Shown piece after piece: positions 30,909-40,660 of a stretch of 64,000 bases of DNA (within the stretch, counting starts at the first letter, position 1; each line of letters opens with the position of its first letter). Below the pieces are notes generated by a model. That model was not told where the DNA came from and ran no database searches. It was given only the letters and a program-made list of their open reading frames with translations. The position numbers and the translations under genes are program-made. The DNA comes from Streptomyces rhizosphaerihabitans (GTDB lineage Bacteria > Actinomycetota > Actinomycetes > Streptomycetales > Streptomycetaceae). Where the stretch lies: the NCBI RefSeq assembly GCF_025399795.1, contig NZ_JAODTZ010000005.1, positions 221,777 to 285,776 of the forward strand. Reading direction: 5' to 3'.

Positions 30909-32164
30909 CGGGCGATTTCGCGATCCTCAAGGATCGCTCGGTACTGGCACTCTTCAGCGCCCGGTCCGTCTCACTCCTCGGTAACGCCATCACACCGATC
31001 GCCCTCGCTTTCACGGTGCTGCACCTGCCCGGGGGATCTCCCTCGATGCTGGGCGTGGTGCTGGCGGCGAGGCTGCTCAGCCAGGTCATGTTCGTCCTGC
31101 TGGGCGGTGCGTTCGCGGATCGGTGGCCCAAACTCCGCGTCATGATCTCCGCCGACATCGGCGCGGGACTCACCCAGGGCGTCGCGGCCACCCTGGTCAT
31201 CACGGGGCACGCGACACCGTGGATTCTCGCCGGGTTCGCCGCGCTCAGCGGTGCGGCGACGGCCATCTTCGAGCCGGCGTCACGTTCGGCCATGCCCCAG
31301 CTGGTGTCCAACGACGCCCTGCAGTCCGCCAACGCCCTGCTGAAGCTGTCCATGCGCGGCGGCAGCATCCTCGGCGCCGCGCTGGGCGGTGTGCTGGTCT
31401 CCACCATGGGCGCGGACAAGACCATGCTCGTGCCCGCCGGGACCTTCCTGCTGTCGGCGCTGCTGCTGCTCGCCGTGAGGATCACCAATGCGGTGGTGCC
31501 CGCCAAGGGCCCGGCGCTGATCCAGCAGATCCGGGACGGCTGGAAGGAGTTCACGGCGAAGCAGTGGGTGTGGGTGATGGTCTCCCAGCTCGCCTTCGTG
31601 AACGTGCTGCTGGCCGGCAGCTTCTACGTCCTCGGTCCGGTGGTGGCCGACAAGTCCCTCGGCGGAGCCTCCGCATGGAGCACGGTCCTGGTCGCGCAGG
31701 CGGCGGGGTTCGTCGTCGGCAGCGGGGTCGCCATGAAGATCAGGCCGCGTCGCCCCGCGCAGGCGGCAGCCCTGCTGACCATGGGATTCCCCCTCTCGGT
31801 CCTGCTGATGGCGGCTGAGGCACCGCTCGCCGCCATCGCCGTGGCCACGTTCCTCGCCGGCGTGTGCATCGACGTCTACGAGGTGACCCTGGACACGGCA
31901 CTGCAGAAGCACGTGCCGCCGGAGGCTCTTTCGCGCGTCATGTCCTACGAGTCGCTCGGATCCTTCGCTCTGGTCCCCCTCGGCATGGCGGGCGCGGGCC
32001 CCATGGCGGACCTGGTGGGGGTCGACACGGCCCTCTTCGGCGCCGCCGCACTGATCATGCTGGCGGGACCGGCCGTGCTCCTGCTCCGTTCCGTACGCAG
32101 CGTGACCGAGAAGACGGAGTCCGACCGGACGGCCGGCACCGCGGCCTCGGAGGTGGCGGCATGA
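30905..32164 (+). CDS. MFS exporter (EntS/MFS_3-like)
   Basis: 419 residues with about 12 transmembrane helices. The N-terminal [20 protein letters not shown] and the loop [20 protein letters not shown] (MFS motif A) are typical of the EntS-like MFS_3 group, which exports siderophores and peptides. In this operon it most likely exports the peptide product and gives self-protection; that is inference from position. ATGA overlaps on both sides. Confidence 0.9.
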   Translation: MTGDFAILKDRSVLALFSARSVSLLGNAITPIALAFTVLHLPGGSPSMLGVVLAARLLSQVMFVLLGGAFADRWPKLRVMISADIGAGLTQGVAATLVITGHATPWILAGFAALSGAATAIFEPASRSAMPQLVSNDALQSANALLKLSMRGGSILGAALGGVLVSTMGADKTMLVPAGTFLLSALLLLAVRITNAVVPAKGPALIQQIRDGWKEFTAKQWVWVMVSQLAFVNVLLAGSFYVLGPVVADKSLGGASAWSTVLVAQAAGFVVGSGVAMKIRPRRPAQAAALLTMGFPLSVLLMAAEAPLAAIAVATFLAGVCIDVYEVTLDTALQKHVPPEALSRVMSYESLGSFALVPLGMAGAGPMADLVGVDTALFGAAALIMLAGPAVLLLRSVRSVTEKTESDRTAGTAASEVAA

Positions 32165-32955
32165 CTGCTCCCGCCCCCGCCAAGTTCACCCGGTCGCTGC
32201 TGCGACGCCCCTCGCAGGAGGCGGCGGCCCGTATCTTCTGCTTCCCGTACTCGGGCGTCGGCGCCTCGATGTTCAACCAGTGGCCCCGCATGATCGGCGA
32301 CGTGGAGGTCTGCCCCGTTCAGCTGCCGTCGCGGGAGAACCGTATCCGCGACGACCACTTCGGGACGTACGAGGAGCTGGCCGAGGTTCTGGCCGAGGAC
32401 CTGGCTCCTTATCTCGACCGGCCGTCGGTGTTCTTCGGGCACTGCGCCGGATCGCTGCCCGCGTTCGAAACGGCTCTGCGACTGGCCGCCCAAGGTCTGC
32501 CCACACCGGTCGAGGTCGTCGTATCGGCTCAGGTCGCGCCCCACGAGTGCCCCAACGACCGGTTCCTCCACATGACGGACGCGGAACTGTCGGAGGAGCT
32601 GAGCCGGCTCGTGGTCGCCCGGGGCGGTGCGCCGCATCCGATGCTGATCGAGCTGACCCTGAGCGTGCTGCACCGGGATCTCGAAGCCAACCGCGCCTAT
32701 CACCGGCCGCAGGCGGTAACCGTCCCGTCGGGCATCACCGTTCTGCACTGGAGCGAGGACCCGGAGATCGAGCCGTCCCAGATGCACGGCTGGAGCACGT
32801 ACTCGGAGCGCGTCACGTTCACCGAACTGCCCGGTGCCCACTACGCGTTCCTGTCCGCGCCTCCCGAACTGCTGCGGACGCTGCACTCGCTGGCCCTCCC
32901 CGAGGGTCAGCCGCCGGCACCGACGGCCGCAGCCCACGAAGGGAATCCGTCATGA
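32161..32955 (+). CDS. Type II thioesterase with cysteine in the nucleophile position
   Basis: 264 residues, an alpha/beta-hydrolase that normally clears stalled or misprimed acyl groups from carrier proteins. The oxyanion segment [17 protein letters not shown], the VQLPSRENR motif and the C-terminal His in LPGAHYAFL match RifR-type enzymes. The nucleophile elbow reads [10 protein letters not shown] (about residues 93-102) instead of GHSMG, so Cys replaces Ser. That could change its chemistry from hydrolysis towards acyl transfer or cyclisation, as reported for the Cys-type TE of the obafluorin synthetase. ATGA overlaps link it to both neighbours. Confidence 0.9.
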   Translation: MTAPAPAKFTRSLLRRPSQEAAARIFCFPYSGVGASMFNQWPRMIGDVEVCPVQLPSRENRIRDDHFGTYEELAEVLAEDLAPYLDRPSVFFGHCAGSLPAFETALRLAAQGLPTPVEVVVSAQVAPHECPNDRFLHMTDAELSEELSRLVVARGGAPHPMLIELTLSVLHRDLEANRAYHRPQAVTVPSGITVLHWSEDPEIEPSQMHGWSTYSERVTFTELPGAHYAFLSAPPELLRTLHSLALPEGQPPAPTAAAHEGNPS

Positions 32956-34736
32956 CCTGCACGATCGATGCCCTCTTCGCCCGCAGGGCAGCCGCATACC
33001 CCGACCGCATCGCCGTGCACGGTGACGACGGCCGACTGACCTACGCCGAACTCGACGCGCAGGCCGGCCGGTTGGCCCACCTGCTGGCCGAGTCCGGAGT
33101 GCGCCCCGGCGACGTCGTGGCGGTGTGCGCCGGCCGTTCCGCCCAGAGCATCGTCATGCTGCTCGCCGTCCTCAAAGCAGGGGCCGCCTACCTCGGGCTG
33201 GACTCCAAGCAGCCCGCGGCGCGACGTGACCTCATCCTGCGGGACGCCTCCGTAAGGGTGGTGCTCGCGGACAAGAGCTCCGCGACCGGCCTCGGTGGCG
33301 AGGACCGCACGGTCATCGTGCCCGGCGAGGAACAGGACGCGGCACGTGAACGCCCGCCCGCCCGGCCGACCCTGGGCTCCGGCTCCGACTCCGACTCCGA
33401 CCGCACCGCGTACGTCGCGTACACCTCAGGGTCGACCGGTGTGCCAAAGGGTGTGTGCATACCCCACCGCGCCGTGCTGCGGCTCGTCGTCGGCGCCGAC
33501 TTCATCAGCATGGACAGCACCGACACGTTCCTGCACTTCGCGCCCGTCGCATTCGATGCCTCGACGCTGGAGATCTGGGGCGCGCTGCTCAACGGCGGCA
33601 CCCTCGCCGTCGCCCCCTCCGGTGACCTCTCCCTGACCGAACTGCTGCGCTTCGTACGCGATGAGCGGATCAGCGTCATGTGGCTCACCGCCGGCCTGTT
33701 CCACCGGGCCGTGGACCAGGGCCTGACGGACCTGCCCCACCTGCGTCATCTGCTCGCGGGCGGTGACGCCCTGTCGGTCGCGCACGTCAACCGTGCCGTG
33801 GCCGCGCTCCCCCACACCGCGGTGACCAACGGCTACGGGCCGACGGAGAACACCACCTTCACCACGACCCACACCATGCGGGAGCCGGTGGACAGCGCGA
33901 CCGTACCCATCGGCCGGCCCGTCTCGGGCACGGGCGTCCTGGTACTCGACGACCGTCTCCGGCCCGTCCCTGACGGAGAGCCGGGCGAGCTCTACGCCAC
34001 CGGAGAAGGTCTGGCCCACGGCTACCTCGACAGGCCCGGCATCACCGCGGAGCGCTTCGTCGCCAACCCCTACGCCGACGTCCCCGGCCGGCGCATGTAC
34101 CGCACGGGCGACCTGGTGCGCCGACAGGCCGACGGAAGCCTGGAGTTCATCGGCCGCGGCGACGGCCAGGTGAAGATCCGCGGCTTCCGTATCGAGACCG
34201 GTGAGGTGGTCGCCGCGCTGACCAGCCTTCCCGGAGTGAGCCGGGCCGAGGTCGTCGCACAGCGCCGGCAGTCGGGCGACCGGCGTCTGATCGCCTACGT
34301 CGTGGGCGCCGAGGGCGCCAAGCCCTCCGCTCTGGAGATACGCAGGCGGCTCACCGAGATCCTGCCCGACTACGCCGTGCCCTCCCTGGTGCGTACGGTG
34401 GACGAACTGCCCCTCACCGCGAACGGCAAGGTGGACAGGGCGGCCCTCGAGCGCAGGGACACGGCTGAACGACCGGAGGTCAACGCCGACCACCGGGCTC
34501 CCGAGGGACATCTGGAGACCGCGGTCGCCGGCATGTGGTCGGACCATCTCGGATTCGACGGGATCGGCGCCGACGACGACTTCTTCGAGCTGGGCGGTCA
34601 TTCACTGATGGCCGTGGCCATCATCGCCGAACTGCACCGGGAGTTCGGGGTCGAGATCTCGCCGATCGACTTCTACCTCGATCCCTCCCCTGCGGGTCTG
34701 GCCCGGTCCGTCGAGAAGGCGGGGGTCACGCCATGA
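32952..34736 (+). CDS. Stand-alone adenylation-carrier (A-PCP) didomain
   Basis: 594 residues. A (1-500) has [15 protein letters not shown] near 155, YGPTENTTF, and the core Lys in [11 protein letters not shown]. Pocket residues read D-A-L-W-L-G-G-T-F, close to the classical valine code. PCP (530-594) has [14 protein letters not shown] with the phosphopantetheine Ser near residue 550. There is no C or TE domain. Such didomains followed by a P450 (as in NovH/NovI and NikP1/NikQ) hold an amino acid for beta-hydroxylation before transfer, and the next gene is a P450. Substrate by code: valine or a similar branched residue. Confidence 0.93.
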   Translation: MTCTIDALFARRAAAYPDRIAVHGDDGRLTYAELDAQAGRLAHLLAESGVRPGDVVAVCAGRSAQSIVMLLAVLKAGAAYLGLDSKQPAARRDLILRDASVRVVLADKSSATGLGGEDRTVIVPGEEQDAARERPPARPTLGSGSDSDSDRTAYVAYTSGSTGVPKGVCIPHRAVLRLVVGADFISMDSTDTFLHFAPVAFDASTLEIWGALLNGGTLAVAPSGDLSLTELLRFVRDERISVMWLTAGLFHRAVDQGLTDLPHLRHLLAGGDALSVAHVNRAVAALPHTAVTNGYGPTENTTFTTTHTMREPVDSATVPIGRPVSGTGVLVLDDRLRPVPDGEPGELYATGEGLAHGYLDRPGITAERFVANPYADVPGRRMYRTGDLVRRQADGSLEFIGRGDGQVKIRGFRIETGEVVAALTSLPGVSRAEVVAQRRQSGDRRLIAYVVGAEGAKPSALEIRRRLTEILPDYAVPSLVRTVDELPLTANGKVDRAALERRDTAERPEVNADHRAPEGHLETAVAGMWSDHLGFDGIGADDDFFELGGHSLMAVAIIAELHREFGVEISPIDFYLDPSPAGLARSVEKAGVTP

Positions 34737-36016
34737 GAATCCCGGAAGTCACCGAGACCGGCATGGCGGCCGTCGACCTGTCCCAGGTGAACCTTTTCGA
34801 CGCGGACTTCCACGCCGTCCAGGATCCGCACACGGTCTGGGCGGTCATGCGCGAGCGCGCCCCGCTCCACCGCCAGGAGCTGCCGGACGGTCGTTCCTTC
34901 TGGTCGGTGACCCGGTACCACGACGCGTGCCGCGTGCTGGGCAACCACCGGGAGTTCACCTCCGAGCGCGGCAGTCTGCTGAACCAGCTCGGCCACGCCG
35001 AGGCGGCCTCCGGCAAGATGCTGGTCGCCACCGACCCTCCCCGCCACGGTGAACTCCGGCGGCCGCTGAACAAGCTGTTCACCGGCCGTGGACTGGTAAG
35101 GAGCGAGGACCGTATCCGGGAAGCGGTGCGGACCCTGCTCGCCCCGTCGCTCGACGGCGGCGAGTGGGATCTCGCGCAGCGAGCCACCATGCTGCCCATG
35201 GCCGTGGCCGGGACGCTGATGGACCTGCCGGAGCCGGACTGGGACGACCTGGTGCAGTGGACAGGCATGGCCGCCGCGCCGGACGACCCGGTCTTCATGA
35301 TCCGCAACGCGCACGCCACCCTCGCCATCGCCCACCATCAGCTCTTCAAGTACTTCTCCGAGCAGTACGAGGCCCGCAAGGGTGCCGAGGGCGACGACGC
35401 GATCGGTGTGCTGATGACGATGCGCGACGGCGAACTCACCCCTGAGGAAGTCGTCGTCAACTGCTACAGCCTGCTGCTCGGGGCGAACGCGACCACCCCG
35501 CACACAGTGGCCGGTACGGTGCTGGCCCTGCTGGAACGACCCGAGCAGTTCCGGGCCGTCCGCGAGAACCCCGCCCTCGTCCCGGCGCTCGTCGAGGAGG
35601 GCCTGCGCTGGACCTCCCCGGCGAGCAGCTTCCTTCGCTACGCGGTGGAGGACGTCGAACTCAGCGGCGGCGTCGTGCCCCGCGGGGACGCGGTCGCCGT
35701 CTGGGTCGGCTCCGCCAACCGCGACGCGGACGTCTTCGCGGACCCGTACCGCTTCGATGTGACGCGGCAGGAGAACCGGCACATCGCGTTCGGGTACGGG
35801 GCGCACTACTGCCTGGGCGCCACGGTGGCACGCATCACCCTGCGCATCTTCTTCGAGGAAGTTCTCCGCTCCACCGAGGACATCACCCTGGCCGGCGAAC
35901 CGCGCCACCTCGCATCGAACTTCGTCGCCGGTCTCACGAGCCTTCCCGTACGCGCCACACCGCGCCGCCCGGGGGCGGCCTTCGGCGGTCGGACGGAAAC
36001 GGCACTGAGCGCATGA
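34733..36016 (+). CDS. Cytochrome P450, probable hydroxylase of the carrier-bound amino acid
   Basis: 427 residues, a class I bacterial P450. The heme-binding loop is [17 protein letters not shown] with Cys as axial ligand; [17 protein letters not shown] holds the ExxR motif. In the I helix the usual A/G-G-x-D/E-T-T reads GANATT, so the acid that helps protonate oxygen is replaced by Ala. That is known from some P450s acting on tethered or substrate-assisted reactions. It follows an A-PCP gene with a four-base overlap, the arrangement of beta-hydroxylating pairs, so it probably hydroxylates the amino acid on that carrier. Confidence 0.92.
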   Translation: MRIPEVTETGMAAVDLSQVNLFDADFHAVQDPHTVWAVMRERAPLHRQELPDGRSFWSVTRYHDACRVLGNHREFTSERGSLLNQLGHAEAASGKMLVATDPPRHGELRRPLNKLFTGRGLVRSEDRIREAVRTLLAPSLDGGEWDLAQRATMLPMAVAGTLMDLPEPDWDDLVQWTGMAAAPDDPVFMIRNAHATLAIAHHQLFKYFSEQYEARKGAEGDDAIGVLMTMRDGELTPEEVVVNCYSLLLGANATTPHTVAGTVLALLERPEQFRAVRENPALVPALVEEGLRWTSPASSFLRYAVEDVELSGGVVPRGDAVAVWVGSANRDADVFADPYRFDVTRQENRHIAFGYGAHYCLGATVARITLRIFFEEVLRSTEDITLAGEPRHLASNFVAGLTSLPVRATPRRPGAAFGGRTETALSA

Positions 36017-37659
36017 ACGAGAGGACCAGCACCATGCAGAACACTGACGCCGACGTCCCGGCGGCAGCTGCGACGACCGATCTGCCCGCGACCCTGACGG
36101 CCGTCCTCAGCGAGCACCTGTCGGGGCAGGACGTCGGACCCGACGACGATTTCTACGCGCTCGGCGGCGACTCGCTCATCGCCCTGCGGGTCGTGGCGTC
36201 CGCGCAGCAACACGGCATCGCCATGACCCTCAAGGACCTGCTCTACTACCCCACGGTGCGCGAGCTCACCGAGTATCTGTCCTCGTCGGCGGCCGGGCCC
36301 CCGCCCGGCGCGGCGCAGTCCGCTCCCGGCCCGGCGGACGGCGACAGTCTCCTCGCCGCGGGCGATCTGGCCCTGGTGCCGACGGGTGTGGAGACGGCCC
36401 TGCCCGCCTCCACCCTGCAGGTCGGCATCATCTACCTCTGTGAGACCAGCGGCGACCCCGAGCTCTACCACTCGGTGGTCGGATGGGAGACGGTCGCCCC
36501 GTTCGACGAGGCCGTCTTCCGCTCGGCCCTCGGCCGGCTGTGCGAGCGCCACGCGGCGTTGCGCACCTCCTTCGACCTGGGCACCTTCTCCGAGTCCGTA
36601 CAGCTGCAGTGGTCGGGCATCGAACTGCCCCTGAAGATCGAGCAGTTGCCGGAGTCCGATCCGGTCAAGGCGCGGGAGCTGGTCGACGCGTGGAAGGAGC
36701 ACGGCCTCCAACTGCCCCTGGACTGGAGCCGCGCCCCGCTGTTCCGCTGTCATGTGGTGGCCCAGCCGGACTCCTTCCACATCGCGGTGGCCACCCACCA
36801 CGCCGTCATCGACGGCTGGAGCTACGGCAGGCTGATCGTGGACCTTCTGGAGCTGTACGCCGCCGGCCTCAAGGACACGGAGGCCCGGCTACCCGAGCTG
36901 CCGGCCGCGGGGGAACGCGACTTCATCGTCGCTGAGCGCGAGTTGCTCGCCTCGGCGGAGGCCGCCGACTTCTGGCACCAGCGGGCGGACACCACTCCGT
37001 TGCTTTTCGAACGGGGCCAGTTCGGCGGCGCGGCCAACGCCGTGGCGAAGACCGGGTTCCCGCTGAGCCCCGAGGTTCTGCGCGGTCTGCGGAACACGGC
37101 CCGTACGGCCCGCACGTCTCTCAAGTCGGTCGCTCTCGCAGCGCATGTCCGGGCGCTGTCGGAGTGGACCGGGCGCCAGAAGGACCTGGTGACCGGTGTC
37201 GTCGTCAACACCCGGCCGGAAAGGGCGGGGTCGGACCTGATGGTCGGGCTGTACCTCAACACCGTCCCGTTGCGTTTCGTGTCTCTGGACGAGTCCTGGG
37301 CCGACATGGCACGCCACGCGTTCGACCTCGAGCGTGAGGCGGGTCCCTACCGCGCCTTCCCGCTGGCCCGGATCGAGAGCCGGCTGGAGCGGGCTCCGTT
37401 CGACACCGTGTTCAACTTCATGGACTTCCACGTCTACCAGGACCTTCCGGCCACGGTCGGTGTGGAGACCCGCTCCTGGTGGGTGCGGGGAAAGCCCAGC
37501 TTCCCCTTCCGTGTCGACTTCGAGGTCGAAGGTACCGAGGCGGGCAGCCGCGTCGTCGTCGCCTACGACCCCGCGCTGCTGGAGGAACGAAGCGCCGAAC
37601 AGTACGCACTGCACTTCGAGTCCGCCCTGGCCGACGCCGCCTCGCAGGTGGTGGCATGA
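36013..37659 (+). CDS. Carrier-condensation (PCP-C) didomain NRPS protein
   Basis: 548 residues. PCP (25-90) has GPDDDFYALGGDSLIALRV with the modified Ser near residue 55. After a Pro/Ala linker, the condensation domain (120-548) has HHAVIDGW near 261 and the late motif VVVNTRPERAGSDLMVGLYL. There is no adenylation domain in the same protein, so its carrier must be loaded in trans by one of the other A domains or by aminoacyl transfer from the A-PCP protein. It probably joins the hydroxylated residue to the peptide made by the large NRPS. ATGA overlaps on both sides. Confidence 0.92.
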   Translation: MNERTSTMQNTDADVPAAAATTDLPATLTAVLSEHLSGQDVGPDDDFYALGGDSLIALRVVASAQQHGIAMTLKDLLYYPTVRELTEYLSSSAAGPPPGAAQSAPGPADGDSLLAAGDLALVPTGVETALPASTLQVGIIYLCETSGDPELYHSVVGWETVAPFDEAVFRSALGRLCERHAALRTSFDLGTFSESVQLQWSGIELPLKIEQLPESDPVKARELVDAWKEHGLQLPLDWSRAPLFRCHVVAQPDSFHIAVATHHAVIDGWSYGRLIVDLLELYAAGLKDTEARLPELPAAGERDFIVAERELLASAEAADFWHQRADTTPLLFERGQFGGAANAVAKTGFPLSPEVLRGLRNTARTARTSLKSVALAAHVRALSEWTGRQKDLVTGVVVNTRPERAGSDLMVGLYLNTVPLRFVSLDESWADMARHAFDLEREAGPYRAFPLARIESRLERAPFDTVFNFMDFHVYQDLPATVGVETRSWWVRGKPSFPFRVDFEVEGTEAGSRVVVAYDPALLEERSAEQYALHFESALADAASQVVA

Positions 37660-38945
37660 GCCGCGGAGGACGGACCCTGGCCGTCGTGTACGACGAAGGC
37701 GCGGCGTCCGCGGGAGAGATCGGTGTGGGACTGGGAGACCTGGGGCGTGTGGTCTTCCTCGTACCCGACACCCCCCACAACCGCCTGCTGCGCCCGGTCA
37801 TGGAGAACCTGGGTGACGTCGTCGCGCTGTCCGGCTCGTCCCGGGAAGACATCGACCTCGTGCGAAAGGTGGCCCCGGACGCGGTACTCACCTACAGCGA
37901 GCGGATGATCCGCAAGACGGCCGAGCTCGCGGAGGCGATGGGGCTTCCCTCGCACTCCGCGGACGTGGCCCATGCCCTGACGGACAAGGTGCGCCAGCGT
38001 CGGATCCTGCGGACCCGGGGCGTCGACGAAGTCCGCTCCCATCCGTTGCGCTCGCCGGAGGAGTGGCCGACCGCGCTGGCGACGGTGTCCCTGCCCGCCA
38101 TCATCAAGCCCGTCCAGGGTGGAGGCAGCCGGGACACCTATGCGGTGACGACGGACGCCGAGGCGGCGGAGGTGCTGGCGCTGCTCTTCTCGGGAGAGAA
38201 CGAGACGGGCTCCACCGAGTTCACCGTCGAGGAGCTGCTGGAGGGCAGGCCGAGTCTGCCGTACGGCGACTACGTGTCGGTGGAGAGCGTGTGCACCGAG
38301 CAGGGCGTCGTCCACCTGGCCGTCACGGGCAAGTTCCCCCTCATGAAGCCGTTCCGGGAGCCGGGCAGGTTCTGGCCCGCCCACGTGCCCGAGGACGAGG
38401 AGCGGGCGATCCTGGACCTCACGTCCCGTGCGCTCCAGGCCCTCGACGTGACCTACGGCCTCACCCACACCGAGCTCAAGCTGACGGCCTCCGGCCCCCG
38501 CATCATCGAGATCAACGGTCGGCTGACCGGCCATATGAATCTCACGACGCGGAGCACGTTGGGGATCGACCTGGTACGCCTCGGCGGGCTGCTGGCGCTG
38601 GGCGAGCGGCCCGGCACGGGCCCGCTCGACTTCGGTGGGCAGGTGCACTTCCAGTTCAACACCATGGCTCCGACTCAGGCATGCCGACTGGAGCGCATAC
38701 ACGGGGCCACCGAGGTCCGCCGGATACCGGGAGTCGTCGGGTACCGGAACTACGCCAAGCCGGGCACGGCCATTCCCGGTGGCGTCATGACGTATCCACT
38801 CGATGTCATCTGGGGCACCTGCGACGATCACCCGTCCATGATCGAGGTGGTGCGGCAAGCGCTCCAGGCGCTGTCGTACGACTTCGCCTTTCCCGGCGGA
38901 CCCGTCCGCCGCATCACGGCCGAGGTGCTCACGAACGCTGCGTGA
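37656..38945 (+). CDS. ATP-grasp ligase
   Basis: 429 residues. ATP-grasp enzymes activate a carboxylate as acyl phosphate and join it to an amine. The fold's landmarks are SLPAIIKPVQGGGSRDTYAV (ATP-binding Lys and Gly loop), ESVCTEQGVVHLAVTGKF, and the metal-binding HTELKLTASGPRIIEINGRL. It is the last gene of the overlapping NRPS operon and starts within the PCP-C stop codon, so it very likely acts on the product, for example adding an amino acid in a carrier-independent way. Substrate not predictable. Confidence 0.88.
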   Translation: MSRGGRTLAVVYDEGAASAGEIGVGLGDLGRVVFLVPDTPHNRLLRPVMENLGDVVALSGSSREDIDLVRKVAPDAVLTYSERMIRKTAELAEAMGLPSHSADVAHALTDKVRQRRILRTRGVDEVRSHPLRSPEEWPTALATVSLPAIIKPVQGGGSRDTYAVTTDAEAAEVLALLFSGENETGSTEFTVEELLEGRPSLPYGDYVSVESVCTEQGVVHLAVTGKFPLMKPFREPGRFWPAHVPEDEERAILDLTSRALQALDVTYGLTHTELKLTASGPRIIEINGRLTGHMNLTTRSTLGIDLVRLGGLLALGERPGTGPLDFGGQVHFQFNTMAPTQACRLERIHGATEVRRIPGVVGYRNYAKPGTAIPGGVMTYPLDVIWGTCDDHPSMIEVVRQALQALSYDFAFPGGPVRRITAEVLTNAA

Positions 38946-39021
38946 GCCGGTATCAGTGCCGGGCCCTGAACCGGAGCGTCGGATCCGCTCGTTGACACAC
39001 CCTCAGCCGGCTTCGTCCGGC

Positions 39022-39050
39022 AGCCGAACCGCCCCCCATGTGGTTCGGCT
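39022..39050 (+). terminator. Terminator-like hairpin after the NRPS operon
   Basis: A perfect 9-bp stem (39022-39030 with 39042-39050) with an 11-base loop, 77 bases after the ATP-grasp stop. It suggests that the alpha/beta hydrolase gene is transcribed separately or only by readthrough. Confidence 0.5.
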
Positions 39051-39098
39051 GTCGGTGAACGCCGTTTCCCTCCCGGGATCCTTGGACAGCGTCCGGAC

Positions 39099-39797
39099 AT
39101 GGTCGATCACCGCATCTTGCACGTCGGACGGATCCGGCTGGCCTGTCAGATCTCCGGTCCGCCGGAGGCTCGGCCGCTCGTCCTGCTGCACGCGCTCGGC
39201 AAGGATTCGACGGACTGGGACACCGTGACGCCCGTCTTCGCTCGGGACCGGCGGGTCCATGCCCTCGACCTCCGGGGACATGCCCGGAGCGACTGGCCGG
39301 GGTCCTACTCGCTGGAACTCATGCGGGACGACGTCCTCGGCTCCCTGGACGCGCTCGGACTGGCGAAGGTGGATTTGATCGGCCACTCCATGGGCGGGGT
39401 GGTCGCCTACCTGCTCGCCCAGGAACATCCGCAGCGCGTGGACCGTCTCCTGCTGGAGGACGTTCCGCTGCCACGGCCCCGCAAGCCCACCTCTCTGACC
39501 CGACCCGACGGGGAACTGAATTTCGACTGGGAGATGGTCACGGTCGTCAAAGCGCAGATCGACACTCCTGATCCGGCGTGGCTCGAGCGGCTCGACGAGG
39601 TCACCGCCGAGACCCTCGTCGTGGCCGGCGGGCCGCAGAGCCACGTCGCCCAGGACGGGGTGGCCGAGTTGGCCTCCCGCATCCCTCGTGGTCGGCTCGC
39701 CGTCGTGCCCGTGGGGCACCTGATCCACGAGGCGGCCCCGCAGGCGTTCATGGACCTCGCTCTGCCGTTCCTGCGGGCGGGTGCGTCATCCCGGTGA
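39099..39797 (+). CDS. Alpha/beta-hydrolase
   Basis: 232 residues. The fold is plain: LVLLHALGKDSTDWDTVTP (oxyanion region), ALDLRGHARSDWPG, the nucleophile elbow LIGHSMGGVVAYLLA with Ser, and a C-terminal GHLIHEAAP His. It has no signal peptide. It could be a peptidase, esterase or lactonase acting on the peptide product, but it is separated from the operon by 153 bases and a hairpin, so membership in the cluster is uncertain. Confidence 0.85.
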   Translation: MVDHRILHVGRIRLACQISGPPEARPLVLLHALGKDSTDWDTVTPVFARDRRVHALDLRGHARSDWPGSYSLELMRDDVLGSLDALGLAKVDLIGHSMGGVVAYLLAQEHPQRVDRLLLEDVPLPRPRKPTSLTRPDGELNFDWEMVTVVKAQIDTPDPAWLERLDEVTAETLVVAGGPQSHVAQDGVAELASRIPRGRLAVVPVGHLIHEAAPQAFMDLALPFLRAGASSR

Positions 39798-40544
39798 CAC
39801 CATCGCCGAAGTCGCAGTCCCGGTACGGAAGTTCACCGGTGCCGCGGTTCGCCGGGGTACCCCCGCACTTCGCACCGGCTGTTCTTGTCCGCGCCCCCTC
39901 CATCAGCGCCTGGGCCGACACCGCGGCATGCATCCGGATCCTGAGGCGGTTTGCGCTCGCACTTGGACATGCCGCCGAACACCCGACACGATCACGTCGC
40001 ACACCTCCTGTCCGGGGCGATCGCCCCGCCCTGCCCGGGCCCCCGCAGCGGCACGCCGTAGTGCACGAACAGCGGGAAGTCGTCGCCGGACCAGGCGCCG
40101 CAGAAGGCCCGCTGCGGCTCGCCGATCACTACCGCGCAGCAGCCGCGCCCGGGGGCCGGGCGAGCCGCTGGAGCGCGCGGTGGCGGCAAGGCACCCGCAG
40201 GCGGTCACCGATCGGCGGAGCCAACATCGAAGCTTGAGCACAAATTACACACATCCCCCTCTTCATACCGGCCCTGATGGTCTAGATTGACCGTGCTTCA
40301 GCTGTTCAGACACGAGGCGACCAATAATGATCTATAGGTCCGGTGCTACGGGAAGCCAGCAGTCGCGTCCCTGGCGCCAGACGTGGGGGTGATCAATTCC
40401 TGGAACCCGAGAAGGGGGCCCTGGGTGCGGGAAGCATCCGAGGTTTCGACGGTTCCAGCGCACCTCGAGAGTCCGGCAGGACACGCGCGTCCGCTGCCGC
40501 CGGGGTGGGTCGTTCACGTAGCTCTGGAATAGCCGGGATGTCAT
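39798..40544. other. Gap between NRPS and polysaccharide loci
   Basis: About 750 bases with no intact gene. On the minus strand about 40050-40140 has a coding-like stretch (RAFCGAWSGDDFPLFVHYGV) that may be a gene remnant. The stretch 40225-40330 is locally A/T-richer and carries TCTAGATT and TTGACC boxes; it is the most likely promoter zone for the polysaccharide operon. The transcript would then have a leader of more than 300 bases. Confidence 0.4.
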
Positions 40545-40660
40545 GCGGGGGGCGGGGGCCTCCCGGGGGGAAAGGGGGAAGAACAGCGCGAGGGGGGCGG
40601 GGGCCTCCCAAGGGGAGGAACAGTGCGGGGGGCGGGGGCCTCCCGGGGGGAGGAACAGTG
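40545..40660 (+). repeat. Three G-rich tandem units that duplicate a ribosome-binding site
   Basis: Units at 40545-40588, 40589-40625 and 40626-40660 share a GGGGGGCGGGGGCCTCCC block. The last two end GGGGAGGAACAGTG, i.e. a ribosome-binding site plus GTG. The final GTG (40658) starts the sugar transferase. The GTG at 40623 opens a 13-codon frame whose TAG (40662-40664) overlaps the next gene's second and third codons. The G runs could form quadruplexes or hairpins. Confidence 0.7.

Noticed and set aside
39903..40241. Minus-strand gene between the two biosynthetic loci
   Set aside because: Arg/Ala-rich frame without start signals; only a short stretch in another frame looks coding, so at most a remnant.
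40545..40660. CRISPR or IS-like repeat before the polysaccharide operon
   Set aside because: Units are contiguous, without unique spacers and without inverted ends; they resemble slippage duplication of a ribosome-binding-site region.
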